From: Malurus cyaneus samueli
Lineage: Eukaryota; Chordata; Aves; Passeriformes; Maluridae
Assembly (NCBI GenBank): GCA_009741485.1
Contig: CM019228.1
Location: 13,900,295-13,964,294 of the forward strand
Length of the DNA stretch: 64,000 nucleotides
Direction of reading: 5' to 3'
Shown: one piece after another, positions 32,395-44,700 of the stretch
How positions within the stretch are numbered: the first letter of the stretch is position 1
Layout of the letters: each line of letters opens with the position of its first letter
Notes under the pieces: generated by a model
What the model saw: the letters and a program-made list of their open reading frames with translations, nothing else
Databases searched by the model: none
What the model was told of the DNA's origin: nothing
Translations under genes and position numbers: made by a program

Positions 32395-32852
32395 AGGTGG
32401 AGGATGCTCCAGGGCTGGGGCGAGTCCAGGGCAGGGAACGGAGCTGGGGAAGGGTCTGGAGCCCCAGGAGCGGCTGAGGGAGCTGGGAAAGGGGCTCAGC
32501 CTGGAGCAAAGGAGGCTCCGGGGGGACCTTGTGGCTCTGCACAACTCCCTGACAGGAGGGGACAGCCGGGGGGGTCGGGCTCTGCTCCAGGGAACAGGGA
32601 CAGGAGGAGAGGGAACGGCCTCAGGCTGGGCCAGGAGAGGGGCAGGGGGGATACTGGGGAAATTCCTCATGGAAAGGGTGGTCCAGGGCTGGATTGACCC
32701 TGGATTCCCATCCCTGGAGGGTTTGACAGCCCTGTGGAGGTGGCACTTGGGGACAAGGGTCAGTGGTGGCCCTAGCAATGCTGGACAGTGGCTGCACTCA
32801 AGGCTCTCAGAGGACTTTTCCATTTCCAACCTTAAAATTGTGAGATTCTATT
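32395..32852 (+). mobile_element. CR1 LINE fragment (copy A)
   Basis: A nearly full CR1 3' segment: GATGCTCCAGGGCTGGGGCG, CAGGAGCGGCTGAGGGAGCT, GACCTTGTGGCTCTGCACAA, TACTGGGGAAATTCCTCATG, then a degenerate tail AAAATTGTGAGATTCTATTC. Confidence 0.9.
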
Positions 32853-34139
32853 CCAGTTCTCTCCTGGTCTCTGGATGCTGCCCTCGCTCCTTTCCCCCAG
32901 CCTGGCCCTTCTGGATCCACAGCTCCCAGCAGCTCCTCGATCCCATTAAAACTCAAACCAACAGCTGGGCTGGGATTGGGATCGGGACTGTGCCTGGGAG
33001 CCCTGCAGGAGCTGGGAAGGCCTCCCTGCCCCTCCACACAGGGCAGACTCTCCAAGGACACAGGGAGTGCTTTAATCCCGACTTCCAGCCCCCAGCACAC
33101 CCTGTCCCTGCGGAGGGAAGGGCTCAGGGATGGATCCCCTCTTCCCATGCAGAACAACAGCTCTGCTCCCACTGCCCTCATCCCTCCTGCTGCTCCAGCC
33201 CTGCCATCTGCTCTCCATGGAATAAAGATCCTCTCCAAAGCACCAAGCCCTTCTGAAGGTGTGCCAGGGGGGCTCCAGCCCTGTGCCAGGATGCAGGTGG
33301 CCCTGGATCCTCTCGGGAAGCAGCACATCCCCGGCTCAGGAGCTTCACCCCAGCTCACCCCGCTGCTCCTGCTCGGCACAAGCCGTGCTGGGAATGAAAG
33401 GCAGACATTCAGCAGGAATTCCTGTCGCTCTTCCCCAGGGAACAAAGGCTCCTCGAGAAAACAAACATGAAAGGCTGGCAGGAGAAATCACACAACAAAT
33501 TGCCAGGTTCCTCTGGCTTCTGTGCCATGGATGAGGCAGCCCAGCTTTCACATCATCCTCCCAAGGATTCCTGCATTCCCAGCGTGCCCAGGAGATCTCC
33601 CCATGCCCACCATGGGCCATTCGTGATTAAATCCATCCCCCTTTGCCCTGGCCTTGTGCAGGGCTTGGTGCCAACCCCTCCAGGATCCCGGGCCGGAGAG
33701 GTGGATTTGGGCTGAGCAGGGTGTGAGGGGCCATGGTGACACAACCCCAAACCCACCCCTCTTCCCTGTGCCACGAGACAAGTGTGGCACAGCAGGGCTG
33801 GCCCCAGGCACTGCAGTAACCCACATAACACCCTCCTCCTCCTCCTCGTCCTGCTCCTCCTCCTCCTTCTTCCCCCCCTGCTCCGAAGGCTCCACAAATG
33901 CAGCTGCTGCCGCTTCCTGCTCTTCCTGCTCTGCTCGGGTAACATCTGCAAGCACGGGCTCAAATCCCAGAGACTCAAACCGCAGCACCTTCCCAGCAAT
34001 GCCCTCTCCAGGAACATTCCTGGCTCCCGTTTTACCCCTCCAGCCCCAAACCCAAGTGCTCCCCAAGCTGAGCCCCTCCTGCTGGGTTTGGGCTCGGGAC
34101 GGGCTCTGGTGCTGCGGGGCGGGTTTGGTTTGTAGGGCA

Positions 34140-34270
34140 CGGGCACGCAGCGTTGCTATAGGAACAGGCAGCCTCACCGTAAGCCGGGGAGATTATTTTT
34201 GGAGCTGTGATGCAATTTAATCTATGGAAAATGGATCGGCAGCCATCGGCCATAAGCCTCCTCAGGCTCG
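34140..34270. promoter_or_regulatory. AT-rich unique block, candidate conserved element
   Basis: The block GTGATGCAATTTAATCTATG then GAAAATGGATCGGCAGCCAT has no repeat text, unlike its flanks, and stays intact even in noisy copy C (48010-48075). It looks like the kind of unique sequence that is conserved between species, but that was not tested. Confidence 0.2.
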
Positions 34271-35044
34271 TTTCTCAGCCCCGGAGAACACAAACCCCAG
34301 CGCCTGGAGCCACGCAGGCACAGCTCCCTGCCCACCCCCTTTTTCCATCTTGAAACCTTCCCTCCCTTAAATGCTTCTCATTGCCGGCAGTTTCTGCAGA
34401 GCTGGTGGGAAAGCTGCTGGCTGCAGGCACAACACGGGAACATCCCTATGCTGGGGACATGCTGGGACCGTGCACTGAAGCCCATGGGGATCCCAGGGAC
34501 ATGGGTTTCCCACCTCAAAACCATTGGAGAGCAACCCCACGAGCTGCTGCTCAGGGCTGGGCTGCTCCAGTGCTGCCCCTGGATGAGCAGAGCTGAGAAG
34601 AGCCTTTCCAGGAGGAGGCAAAAGGACTGAAGGGTTCAGCATTCACCTTTTATTCCAAAATTCCCAAAATGCCTCCACAGTGGGGTTGTGATGTCTCCAG
34701 CCCTGAGTGCCACAGTTCCCCAGCCCCATGGCTGGGATGGGCAGTCCATCCCTGCTTATCTTCCTCTTCAAGTCCAGCACAGCTCTCCTCTCCTCCATCC
34801 TCACCTTCCTTCTCCTCCCTGGGGTTGGAAACCTTTCCCTTCCCAAGTATCCCCATTTCCAGAAACATCACCTTGAATCATCACCTTCCTGTGTCACCTC
34901 AAATGCCTCCCCAATCCTCCTGCAAGCCTGAGCCGCTCTCCCACCACCCCATGGGAGCATCTGGAGCGTCCCCAAGGCAGGGCTGGCCCTGCGCTGGCAA
35001 TCAAACCCAGCTTTCTGCTGGAGGCACCTGGAATGAACCCACAG

Positions 35045-35235
35045 GGGGCTGGAATTGTGGGATCGGTACCGCAGGAGGGGCTGGAATTGTGGGATCAGGT
35101 ACCGCAGGAAGGGCTGGAATTGTGGGATCGTACCAGGAGGGGCTGAATTGTGGGATCAGTACACAGGAGGGGCTGGAATTGTGGGATCAGTACCGCAGGA
35201 GGGGCTGGAATTGTGGGATCGGTACCGCAGGAGTG
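35045..35235 (+). repeat. 32-bp tandem repeat, six units (copy A)
   Basis: The unit is GGGCTGGAATTGTGGGATCG plus GTACCGCAGGAG. Six units; units 2 to 4 carry small indels. Copy C has six units at about 48862-49055 with a different set of changes. Confidence 0.92.
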
Positions 35236-35799
35236 AAGCGGAGCAGGAGCAGAGATCCCTCCCCGAGTGCTGCCCATGGGGAAAGCTGAGATGGAATAGA
35301 AAGAATGACTTTAACTCAAACACCATAGCAGGGTTACCCCAAAGCCACCAGAGGCCACAGCAGTGACAGTGGGGCCTCTCAGCTGTTTTCCCTGTTGGGA
35401 CCTGCACATCCTGACAGCACCCAAGTCCCCAGCCCAGGGTGTTCCCAATCCCGGGAACACGCTGCTATCAGGTGCCTGATGGTCCCACCACCAGCACAGC
35501 ACGGATTGTGCCTCCATTCTCACTTCCACCTCCCTGTGTGCCTTTCTCCTGCCTTTCCCCACACCTGTCTGGGAGTTTTGGATCTGAAAACTATCCCACT
35601 GACCAGGGAAAAGCCTTTTTTCCTCCTGCAGACAGAGTGGAGGATGTCCATGAGGATCAGCCAGCACCAAATCCCACAGCCATCCCGGCCAAAACTCCAA
35701 ACTCTCGCTTTTCACAGTAAATCCACGGAAACCAATCCCACCTCCTTTCAAGATTCCCTGTTTATCCCAACACCAGCCAAGGGTATGATTCAGAATCAC

Positions 35800-36235
35800 C
35801 AGCCCTTCCCGTATGGAATTATCCGGATCTCTGGGATACGCCGCTCGTCCGTCATTCCCGAAGCAGAGCAATTTCCACCCCGGCACTGGCAGACACAGCT
35901 GCTTTCATCACTTTTAATCGCTATGAATATTAAATGGGAGCAGGGATCTATATTTAATAGCCTGGCCCGGCTGCCAGGAGATGGATGAGGTTGATAGCAG
36001 CTGCAGATGCAGGAACAGGCGGAATTTTGGTGGTTAGAAAGAATTACGCTGAGAATTAATCATCGAAATAGTAGAGAAAATAATCATTCATAAATCATCC
36101 CAAATCCGGGCGATCGCTCAGCAATTACCACCGACCTGGCAGGGCTGCTGCTTCCCCCTGCTAATGCAAAGGGAAAGCTGCTCAGGCAAATGGAAGCCTA
36201 AAAATAGGGAAAATTGGCTGCTTGTGACAAGCTGG
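35800..36235. promoter_or_regulatory. AT-rich motif cluster with MEF2-type site (copy A)
   Basis: A stretch free of repeats that holds TCGCTATGAATATTAAATGG, CTATATTTAATAG, an octamer-like TAATGCAAAG and a perfect MEF2-type CTAAAAATAG at 36198-36207. The same block recurs in copy C (about 49625-50050, MEF2-type site at 50014-50023). It could be an intronic enhancer. Only the motifs are seen; function is inference. Confidence 0.3.
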
Positions 36236-36329
36236 GACATTTCCTGAAGTCACATTGGGTGGGGGCAGTGGGGGAGTCCAGGTGGTGATGGGGGCTCCAC
36301 AGAGCAGATCCAGAGCTCAAAGGCCAAGG

Positions 36330-36373
36330 TGCTCAGCTGGAGAGGAGAAGGCTCCAGGGAGAGCCCAGAGCTC
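36330..36373 (+). mobile_element. Cut CR1 fragment at the A/B junction
   Basis: It reads GAGAAGGCTCCAGGGAGAGC then CCAGAGCTCCTTCCAG and stops at the join with copy B. In copy C the same CR1 continues unbroken (50150-50515), which shows that the A/B join cuts into it. Confidence 0.85.
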
Positions 36374-39300
36374 CTTCCAGAGGCTCACCTAGGCACCAAA
36401 GGTCCAACCCCGAAAGATCCGGCAAGAAAACCAAAGCCATCTTCTCCAGACAGGAAAATAACCCAAACCTCCTCCAAGTCACAGTTTCTGCTACGAAAGT
36501 TTTCAGGTATTCCACAGTGCGTTCCACACTGGGGCACACAAGAGGTCTCCAGCAGGCGTGGACACGTTCCCTGGGCTCTGGATGTTGTCCCTGTACCTGT
36601 CATGTGCCGGTGCTTCCACGGGCAGCAGCATTCCATCCCGGGCACTGGGGGAGGGACACAGGGTGCTCCTGCTGCTCTGAGCTGTGTCCCTGGCACTCTT
36701 CCAGGGCCTCTCTGGCCTCATTTCTCCATCTCTCTCTCCAGGTGAAATCTGTACTCATCCCACCAGCATTGCCCACCCAGCTGTGCCTGCTGCCCCAAAA
36801 ACCATCTTCTATTACTATAACCAAACCATTGCTGCCCAAGCTCCAGAGGGGCAGGAACTTCTTCCACAGCACTGGATCTGACCCTAACGAGGCTGGGTTT
36901 AACAAGCAATTTATAATAAATTCCCATATTTGTAATAAGCTCTCAGAAACAGAAGCCACCCCGCTCTTTCAGCTGTCACTTGCCAACACGAGCCTGAACA
37001 TGGGCCAAAAAACCCACCTCTGAAGGATTTCAGGGCGACATCCGAATTTCCCCATTTTCTGGTTTGCAGCATCAACACAATTCACAAAGAACAATTTTAA
37101 TCTGCTTACAAGGGCTGCAACAGTTGTGCCAAGCAGGAGATTGGTTCCTCTAGCCCCATCCCCCATGCAGCATTTAAACCCCCCACATTCCTCCCTCTCA
37201 TTTTTTCCCCTCATGCTTACACAAAATACTGCCCCAAGTCCTGGCTCCCATGGGCTCTGGTGGTTTCCAGAGCACAGCCTGGGATCACCCTGCAAATCCC
37301 AAATCACCCAGCCTGGGATTTTTCACGAATCACAGAATGCCCTGTAGCTTGGGAAGGAGTCACAAGGATCACCCAGACCCCCGACAATCCCCCCTGTCTC
37401 CCCTTTTGGCAGCGCTCGTCCAAACGCTCCTGGAACTGGCCCTCGGGGCCGGGGACCATTCTCCTGCAGAAGCTCATCCAGTGGCCACCACAGGGATGCA
37501 GCACCACGCCAGGGCGCGGGCTTGGCTCTGCAACCTTTGCCAGGACATTATTTCCTGCCCATTAGATTTGAGGCTGTGGGAACAATCCCTGCCCGAGTGT
37601 TCAGCTTGAGGCAGAAACACACGAGTGGCCCAATTTTTTATCGCTGTACCAGAATTATACTAAACGCCTCAACAGCCCAGGAAAGGGGAAGGAACCAGGG
37701 TCAGCCCAGTTTGATGCTGCTCATTACAGCTGAGTTGGCTGAGCTGAGCATCCCTCAGCACTTCCCTGTCCCAAAGCTGCGGCCTGTGGGATGCTGGAAC
37801 GCTGCAGGTGGGCAGGAGGATTCCACTCTCTCCTCCATCCTGGGCACTGGAATCATGGAATATGGAATGTTTGGGGGAAGGGACATTTAAGAGCCAAATC
37901 TCATTCCACCCCCATGCCATGGGCACGGGCACCCTTTCCCCTTAGGCAGGAGCCTGATTCCAGTAGAAATATATTTATGATAAATAATACATACAATTAT
38001 TCTATAATATATATTAAGAAAATAACTCAATGTAATTTACTGCAATTATCTCAAATCAAAGCATGGGGAAAAGAAAATCCATGTCACAGCTCAATCAAAT
38101 AAATCAGAGCTGGTTAAAGCAGAAATGATCAGGCAGAGCACCCCAACCTCTCTCACTGCCATCCCCAGGTGGAGAGCCATGACACCCACTCTGAAGGTTG
38201 TTTCATCCTTCCTCTGGGAGCTCAAAAGGGACAGAAACACAAATTCCTTCTTCCCTGAGGCAAAGCATCCAGCCTGTCAACTCTGCAGCAGATTGCATTC
38301 AATGACGCCCAGGAACCCCTGGTCCCCCAGGCGTCCCCGTAGGTCTCCAGCTGCTTTCCACGGGACCTGGAAAAGACCTGTCCTTTCCAGCAGGACAAAG
38401 GGCCCAGCGTTGCTGTGACACAGCACAGGACAGGGTCTGACATGCCCCTCCTTCCCCCATCAGGGCTAGGTCCCAAGGGGAAGCTGCTTTGAATCCCAGG
38501 ATTTAGGTGGAAAATATCTTTCAATACCATCAAGTCACCCACCAATTTGACCAACCACTTCCTACAGTTCCTGCTGTAGATGGTCTTGAAGCGGCTGGAG
38601 GGAGAGCAGCAGATATATTATCTGTTGCTGAGGCATGAAGGATTCACTCATCCAGAAACGGGGGAAGAGCAACAAGGCTTCTGCCTGGAGGTCTTTGGTT
38701 GGAGGCCATGGCCAAACACCACAGCTTTAGGGATCTTGCCCTTCCTCCAGCTTTTCTATTCAGACAGAGAAAAAAAAAACTGATTTGGCTTTGCTTAAGG
38801 TGGGTGAAACACCCTGAAGGTAGGGAAACACCCACGGAAGAGTCTATCCAGGAGGATGACTAGCAGAGGTCATCCGAGGATGGACCGCTGGGCGTTGCAG
38901 AGCAAAAGCTGCAACGGGCCCAGTGACGGTACATCACTGGGACTCAACCCCCATGAGGGCGTTCCTAACTGCACCTACGCAGGTCACAGAACCTTGGGAA
39001 CCTGCAATAAATCACAGATTTCCTGAAAAGCTTGGTGAGGATTTAGGCGAGGGAAAGAGGAAGATGATGAGGAACGCGCAGAGTCTGGACTGAATCATTC
39101 CCAGCACAGGGGTGTTGGCCCAACCCAGGGAGTTTTAGGATGGCTTGAAGGGGGGTCCAAACATGCCAGGGGAATGAGGAGAACCAGAACAGGGAAGTGA
39201 GGACTGGCTAGGTGGAGGTGCTCCAGGGCTGGGCGCGAGTCCAGGGCAAGGGAACGAGCTGGCGGAAGGGTCATGGAGCCCCAGAGCAGGCTGAGGGAGA

Positions 39301-40766
39301 TGTGGAAAAGGGTCTAGCCCTGGAGCAAAGGAGGCTCGGTGGGGACCTTGTGGCTCTGCACAACTCCCTGACAGGAGCGGGACAGCGGGGGGGTGGCTTC
39401 TGCTCCTAGGGAACAGGGATCAGAAGGTGATGGGACGGCTCGGCTGGGCCAGAAGAGGGGCACGGGGGTAATACTGGGGATTCCTCATGGAAAGGGTGGA
39501 TCAGGCTTGGAAGTTGCCTCGGATTGAACCATCCCGCAAGGGATTTCCAGACCCTGTGGAGGTGGCCACTGGGGACAAGGGTCAGTGGTGGCCCTAGCAA
39601 TGCTGGCAGTGGCTGCAACTCAAGGTCTCTCAGAGGACTTTTCCATTTCCAACCTTAAAATTGTGAGATTTCTATTCCCAGTGCTCTCCTGGTCTCTGGA
39701 TGCTGCCCTCGCTCCTTTCCCCCAGCTTAGGCCCTTCTGGATTCCACAGCTTTCCCAGCAGCTCCTCGATCCCATATAAAGCTCAAACCAACGAGCTGGG
39801 CTGGGGATTGGGATCGGGAACCGTGCCTGGGAGCCCTGCAGGAGCTGGGAAGGCCTCCTGCCCCTCCACACGGGCAAAGACTCTCCAAGGCCACACAGGG
39901 AGTGCTTTAATCCCGACTTCCAGCCCCCAGCACCCCTGTCCTGCGGAGGGAAGGGCTCAATGGGATGGATCCCCTCTTCCCATGCAGAAAAATTCTTTTA
40001 TTTTTTTTGCTTATTTTTTTTTTTTTTTTTCTGTCTTGTTTTTCTCTTTATTCACTGCCCTCATCCCTCCTGCCTGCTCCAGCCCTGCCATTTGCTCTCC
40101 ATGAATAAAGATTCCTTCTCCAACAGCACCAAGCCTCTTCTGAAAGGGTTGTGCCAGGGGGGCTCCAGCCCTGTGCCAGGATGCAGGTGGCCCTGGATCC
40201 TCTCGGGAAGCAAAGCACATCCCTCGCTCAGGAGCTTTCACCCAGCTCACCCCGTCTGCTCTGCTCGGCCACAAGCCGTGCTGGGAATGAAAGGAGACAT
40301 TTCAGCAGGACATTCCTGTCGCTCTTCCCCAGGGAACAAAGGCTCCTCAGAGAAAACAACATGAAAGGCTGGCAGGAGAATATCACACAACAATTTGCCA
40401 GGTATTCCTCTGGCTTGTGGCCGTGGATGAGGCAGCCCAGCCTTCACAGAATTCCTCAAGCGATTCCTGCATTCCCAGCCGATGCCCAGGAGATCTCCCC
40501 ATGCCCACCATGGGGCCATTCGTGATTAAATCCATCCCCTTTGCCCTGGCCTTGTGCAGGGCTTGGTGCCAACCCTCAGATCCCGGGCCCGGAGAGGTGG
40601 ATTTGGGTGAGCAGGGTGTGAGGGCCATGGTGACACAACCCCAAACCCACCCCTCTTCCCTGTGCACGAGACAAGCTGTGGCCAGCAGGGCTTGGCCCCC
40701 AGGCACTGCAGTAACCCACATAACACCCCTCCTCCTCCTCCCTGTCCTGCTCCTCTCCTCCTTCTT
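36374..40766. repeat. Copy B, partial and error-rich
   Basis: It aligns to copy A 29601-33870 with a single-base insertion or deletion every few tens of bases, mostly in short homopolymers. It does not reach exon W1. A T-rich stretch of about 60 bases (39990-40053) exists only here, where A and C have plain sequence. The CR1 copies of A recur at about 37325-37480, 37850-37945 and 39205-39680. This error style is that of uncorrected long reads. Confidence 0.9.
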
Positions 40767-40843
40767 GCGACAGCGCTTGCTCCATTCACAATTTCCCTGA
40801 GCTCTGCCTTCATACATTATTCCAGCTCAGGGACAGCTTTAGG

Positions 40844-40889
<46 letters not shown>
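40844..40889. other. T15-A30-type homopolymer block at the start of copy C
   Basis: A run of about 14 T is followed directly by a run of over 30 A. Copy A at the matching place (27185-27200) has only a T run followed by AATTCCC. The palindrome-like T/A pair looks like a join artefact. Confidence 0.8.
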
Positions 40890-40893
<4 letters not shown>

Positions 40894-41468
40894 CCTATAA
40901 ATTTTATTCAGTTTTGCTCTCTCTCAGAGCTCCCTGGGGTAAAGCAGGCTCCCCAGCCAGGGCTGCGATGGAGGCAGAGCCACACTCCAAACATGAGCCA
41001 TCTCCAAAAAAGAACCATGAGGCTGCACAAGGCAGGACCTGACCTCCGACAACCCGGCACGACAACCCCGAGGGGGTGAAATAGTTAAATCCTGCAGCCG
41101 TGTGAAACACAAGCAGCTTCATGGAAGCACTGAGGATCTGAGGGATGCAGTATGTGGGGCACAGAAGCGCTGCTCCAGTCAGAATTCCCCCCATGGAGAA
41201 GCAGAAAGCCCCTCAGGCATTCCTAACATCCACACTGCCACAGTGTTATAGAAATGCCCTGTATAACGGGAGTGGGCTGTAAGGACGGAGCAGAGCCATG
41301 TCCGGCAGGGTCCACATCTCGGCCCTCTTCCCAGCTGCACAGTTCCCAACTCCCATCCCCTCAGCACAGTGCCGTTAACACGAGCCAAAGCCACGGGGAG
41401 CAAGCAGGAGGGCAGGACGAGGAGGAAGAGGAGAGTGAAGAGGAAGGGGGAGGAGAGCAGGCACCACG

Positions 41469-41716
41469 TGATCATAGCATTGGAGGTGATGCGGAAGAGC
41501 GTGGCGCGCTCGTTCACCGCCTTTGATCTTCTCTCCGCTGCGGCCGGCAGGCGCAGGTTCTCCAGCTCGCTGACGAGCGGCTGCAGGGCCGCGCCGTGCT
41601 TGGCGATCAGCTCGTTGCAGGTGCTCAGTCCTCCAGCTTACTCGAACAGGTCTTCAGGGGGCCATGCAGCTCGCTCTTGTCGGACTGCGAGGCGGGCTCC
41701 TCGTCACCCGAGTCAT
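41469..41716 (-). pseudogene. OSBP2: Second, frameshifted OSBP2 exon W1 in copy C
   Basis: This is the W1 exon again, with its acceptor cag intact (41719-41717) but broken inside. Compared with copy A it lacks a G in CTTGAGGACCTGAGC (A version), has one extra base in the CTTGATCTT region, lacks a T near GCTGTCGGCC, and the donor region AACGTGAGT is reduced to ACGTGGTG. At least four frame changes occur in 250 bases, with the rest near identical to A. A true duplicate exon would not normally decay only by indels. I call it a sequence-error copy; by itself it would read as a pseudo-exon. Confidence 0.85.
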
Positions 41717-44700
41717 CTGCCAAGGAGGGATGGAGAGAACAGCGTTTTCCATGGTTACCCGGACCCGGCAGCGCCTCCTCCAGCGCCGGGCTGGGGTCGC
41801 GGCCACCACGGTGGGGGTGGCACCCTAGCCCTGGCGGGCGCTCCTGGGCTGTCACAGAGATCGGTGAGGGGGTGGAGTGTGGCCAGAACAGGGGGTGCCA
41901 CGCACCCAACCTGCACTTGCGGGCACACCGGAGTGGATGCACCCTGCTCTGGGAGTCTGGGAGCTCTGCTCGGGCAGGGTGAACAGCTTCACCCGAGGGA
42001 AAGGTCACGAGACACTGAGGAAAGTAACACTGCTACCCAAAACCATCTTCAGAAAGGAAATCCACGGTCAGCACCTCAGCACGCAAAAATTCCTGTGACT
42101 CCAGAACACTTAAAACCATGGAATTAACCCCAAAACCATCAGAAGGGTAACACAGCATTTCGGATACCCCACTGCTCCCCCAGGGAGGAGGTGAGTGGCA
42201 CCAAGAGGCAGCAGCACCCACAGCAAACACAAAGAGAGAAAGCAGGTCTGGGTAGGAGCTGTGCCCATGCTATGCTCAGAACTTCAACCAGGGTTTCCAG
42301 GAGCTCCCAAAACCCACGAGGCAGCAGAACAGAAAGGTGGCTCCTTCATCCCCCACTCGTTCATCATCTGGTTTCAGAGAGATGGGCACCAGCAAAACCT
42401 GGCTGCAGCTTCTCTGGCCAGGGCTGGGGGAGTTCAGAGCAGCGGTGAGAACATTCTCCAAAGGATCCAGGCACAGAGCTCAGGGGATGGCTCTGGTGTA
42501 ACAGGGGGGCAGCGCCTTCCCACTCTGGGCTGCAAGAAAAGGAGGAAACCCGTGATTCCCTGGCAGGTGGGTTTGGCTGCTATTCCTGGCTCATTGATAG
42601 GAGCTGGAATGCTGGGGGACCCAGAGAGCTGCTCAGGCACTGAATCCACAGCTCAGGAAAGCAGAGGAGGAGCACCCTTCAACTGCTGTGCTCCAAAGGC
42701 AGGGATGTGGATAAATGCAACAGATCACCAACCCGGAGCGGCAGCAGGAGCAGAGCAGGCACAGTGCCACACCAGGGGCCTGTGTGAGCTCACCCAGAGA
42801 GGATGTGAGGGGAAGGGGGCACAGCCGGGGACAGGGCTGATTCTCCAGAGCAGGACCAATCCCACTGCCCAAGGCAACGGGGAAAAATCCAAGGGAAACG
42901 GGGCACGGAGCAAACTGCAATGAAACACCAGCGGCAAGCAACTCCACTGCATGTCACGTTGGTCCCTTGCAACACCAGCTGAAAACCTACGAGCCAGCAG
43001 CTGGTGGAGCCAGCAGAAAGTGGCCACCAAGGACAATCAGAGCAGCCACAGGAAGCCAGATGAGGCTTCCAGGGAAGGGGAGCTACCGCTGAGCTGCTGG
43101 GGACTGCTGAGCCTGCACAGGGGACAGGACCAGAGGTTTGAAATACAGCCGCGGCATCAGCGAATTCTCCAGCACAGGTGGCAGGGGAAGGGAACAGGAA
43201 CAGCGGATTCCAGGGTCCATCCCAGGAGGATGCCAGAGGCACCACAGCGATTGCACCAGGCTTCACCTAGGCACGCACAAGGTCCAACCCGAAAGATCGC
43301 GCAATGGAAAACCAAAGGCCACTCTTCTACCAGCAAGAAAATAACCCAAACCTCCTCCAAGTCCAGTTTCTGCCTACGAAAGTTTCAGGTATTCCCACCA
43401 GTGCGTTCCACACTTGGGCACACGAGGTCTCCAGCAGCGTGGACACGTTCCCCTGGGCTCTGGATGTTGATCCTGTTACCTGTCATGTGCCGGTGCTTCC
43501 ACGGCGCAGAGCTTCCATCCCCGGGACTGGGGAGGACACCAGGCTGCTCCTGCTGCTCTGAGCTGTGTCCCTGGCCACTTTCCAGCCTCTTGGCCTCTTT
43601 CTCCATCTCTCTCTCCAGGTGAAATCTGTACTCATCCCACCAGCATGCCCACCCAGCTGTGCTGCTGCCCAAAACCATTCTTCTATACTATAACCAAAAC
43701 CATGTGCCCAAGCTCCAGAGGGCAGGACCTCTTATCCCACAGCACTGGGATTGCCACTAACGAGGCTGGCGTTTAACAGCCAATATATAATAATTCCCAT
43801 ATTTTATAAAGCTCTCAGAAACGAGAAGCCAACCCCGCTGTTTCAGCTGTCACTGCCAACAAGAGCCGAACATGCAAAATCCACCTCTGAGGGATTCCAG
43901 GGGACAATCCGAATTTCCCCTTTTCTGTTTGCAGACTCAAACACATTCACAAAGACAATTTTATTCTGCTTACAAGGGCTGCAAAATTGTGCCAAGCAGG
44001 AGGATTGGTTCTCTTGCCCATCCCCGATGCAGCATTAAACCCCCACATTCTCCCTCTCATTTTTTCCCCCTCCTTGCCTTACACAAAATACTGCCCCAAA
44101 GTCCTGGCTCCCATGGGCTCTGGGGTTTCCAGAAGCACAGCCTGGATCACCCTGCAATCCCAAATCACAGCCTGGGGATTTTTCACAGAATCACAGAAGG
44201 CACTGAGCTGGAAGGAGTACCACAAGGATCACAAGCCTTCTGCCATGACAGATCACCCCCTATGCCCATCCCTTGGCAGCGCTGTCCAAACGCTCCTGAG
44301 CTCTGGCAGCCTCGGCCGGACCATTCCCTGGGGAGCTGCCCAGTGCCACCACAGGGATGGTTAGAGTATGGACAGGACCGGGCTCTGCACTTGCCAGGGA
44401 CATTTTTCCTGCCCATTGATTGAGGCTGTGGGAAACAACCCTGCCCGAGTGTTCAGCTGAGGCAGAAACACAGAGTGTGCCCAATTTTATCGCTGTGCAG
44501 AATTTATTATAAAACGCCTCAAAGCCCAGGAAAAGGGAGAACCAGGGTCAGCCCAGTGATGCTGCTCATTACAGCTTGAGTTGGCTGAGCTGAGCATCCC
44601 TCAGCACTTCCACTGTCCCAAAGCTGCGGCTGTGGGATGCTGGAACGCTTGCAGGGTGGGCAGGAGGATCCCACCCTCTCCTCCATCCTGTGGCAACTGG

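Larger units (their letters stand above)
27110..36373. repeat. Copy A of a triplicated block
   Basis: This 9.3-kb segment recurs as partial copy B (36374-40766) and as copy C (40767-50197). Copy A is the clean version: exon W1 inside it is intact and there are few indels. Junction A/B falls at TTCCAG|AGGCTC and junction B/C at CTTCTT|GCGACAGCGC, with no target-site duplication or shared long repeat at the joins. Contents beyond W1 are CR1 fragments at 30531-30700, 31045-31145 and 32395-32852, an AT-rich patch at 31150-31250 and a 32-bp tandem array at 35045-35235. Confidence 0.93.
28030..36373 (-). other. OSBP2 intron upstream of W1, copy A part
   Basis: Intron sequence. It opens with a GC-rich stretch (about 28050-28280) with many CpGs, then plain sequence to 30530, then CR1 pieces, an AT-rich patch, a CR1 at 32395-32852, a CTC-rich run at about 33830-33880, the 32-bp array at 35045-35235 and an AT-rich, motif-rich block at 35800-36235. 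A segment of about 31690-32260 looks repeat-like but I cannot name its family. No exon of OSBP2 or other coding sequence is supported. Confidence 0.75.

Noticed and set aside
32324..33256. A 310-codon plus-strand frame.
   Set aside because: It starts inside a CR1 fragment in the wrong context and shows no reverse-transcriptase motifs.
36374..40766. Copy B as an old segmental duplication.
   Set aside because: The differences from A are mainly indels, not substitutions. Old duplicates diverge mostly by substitution.
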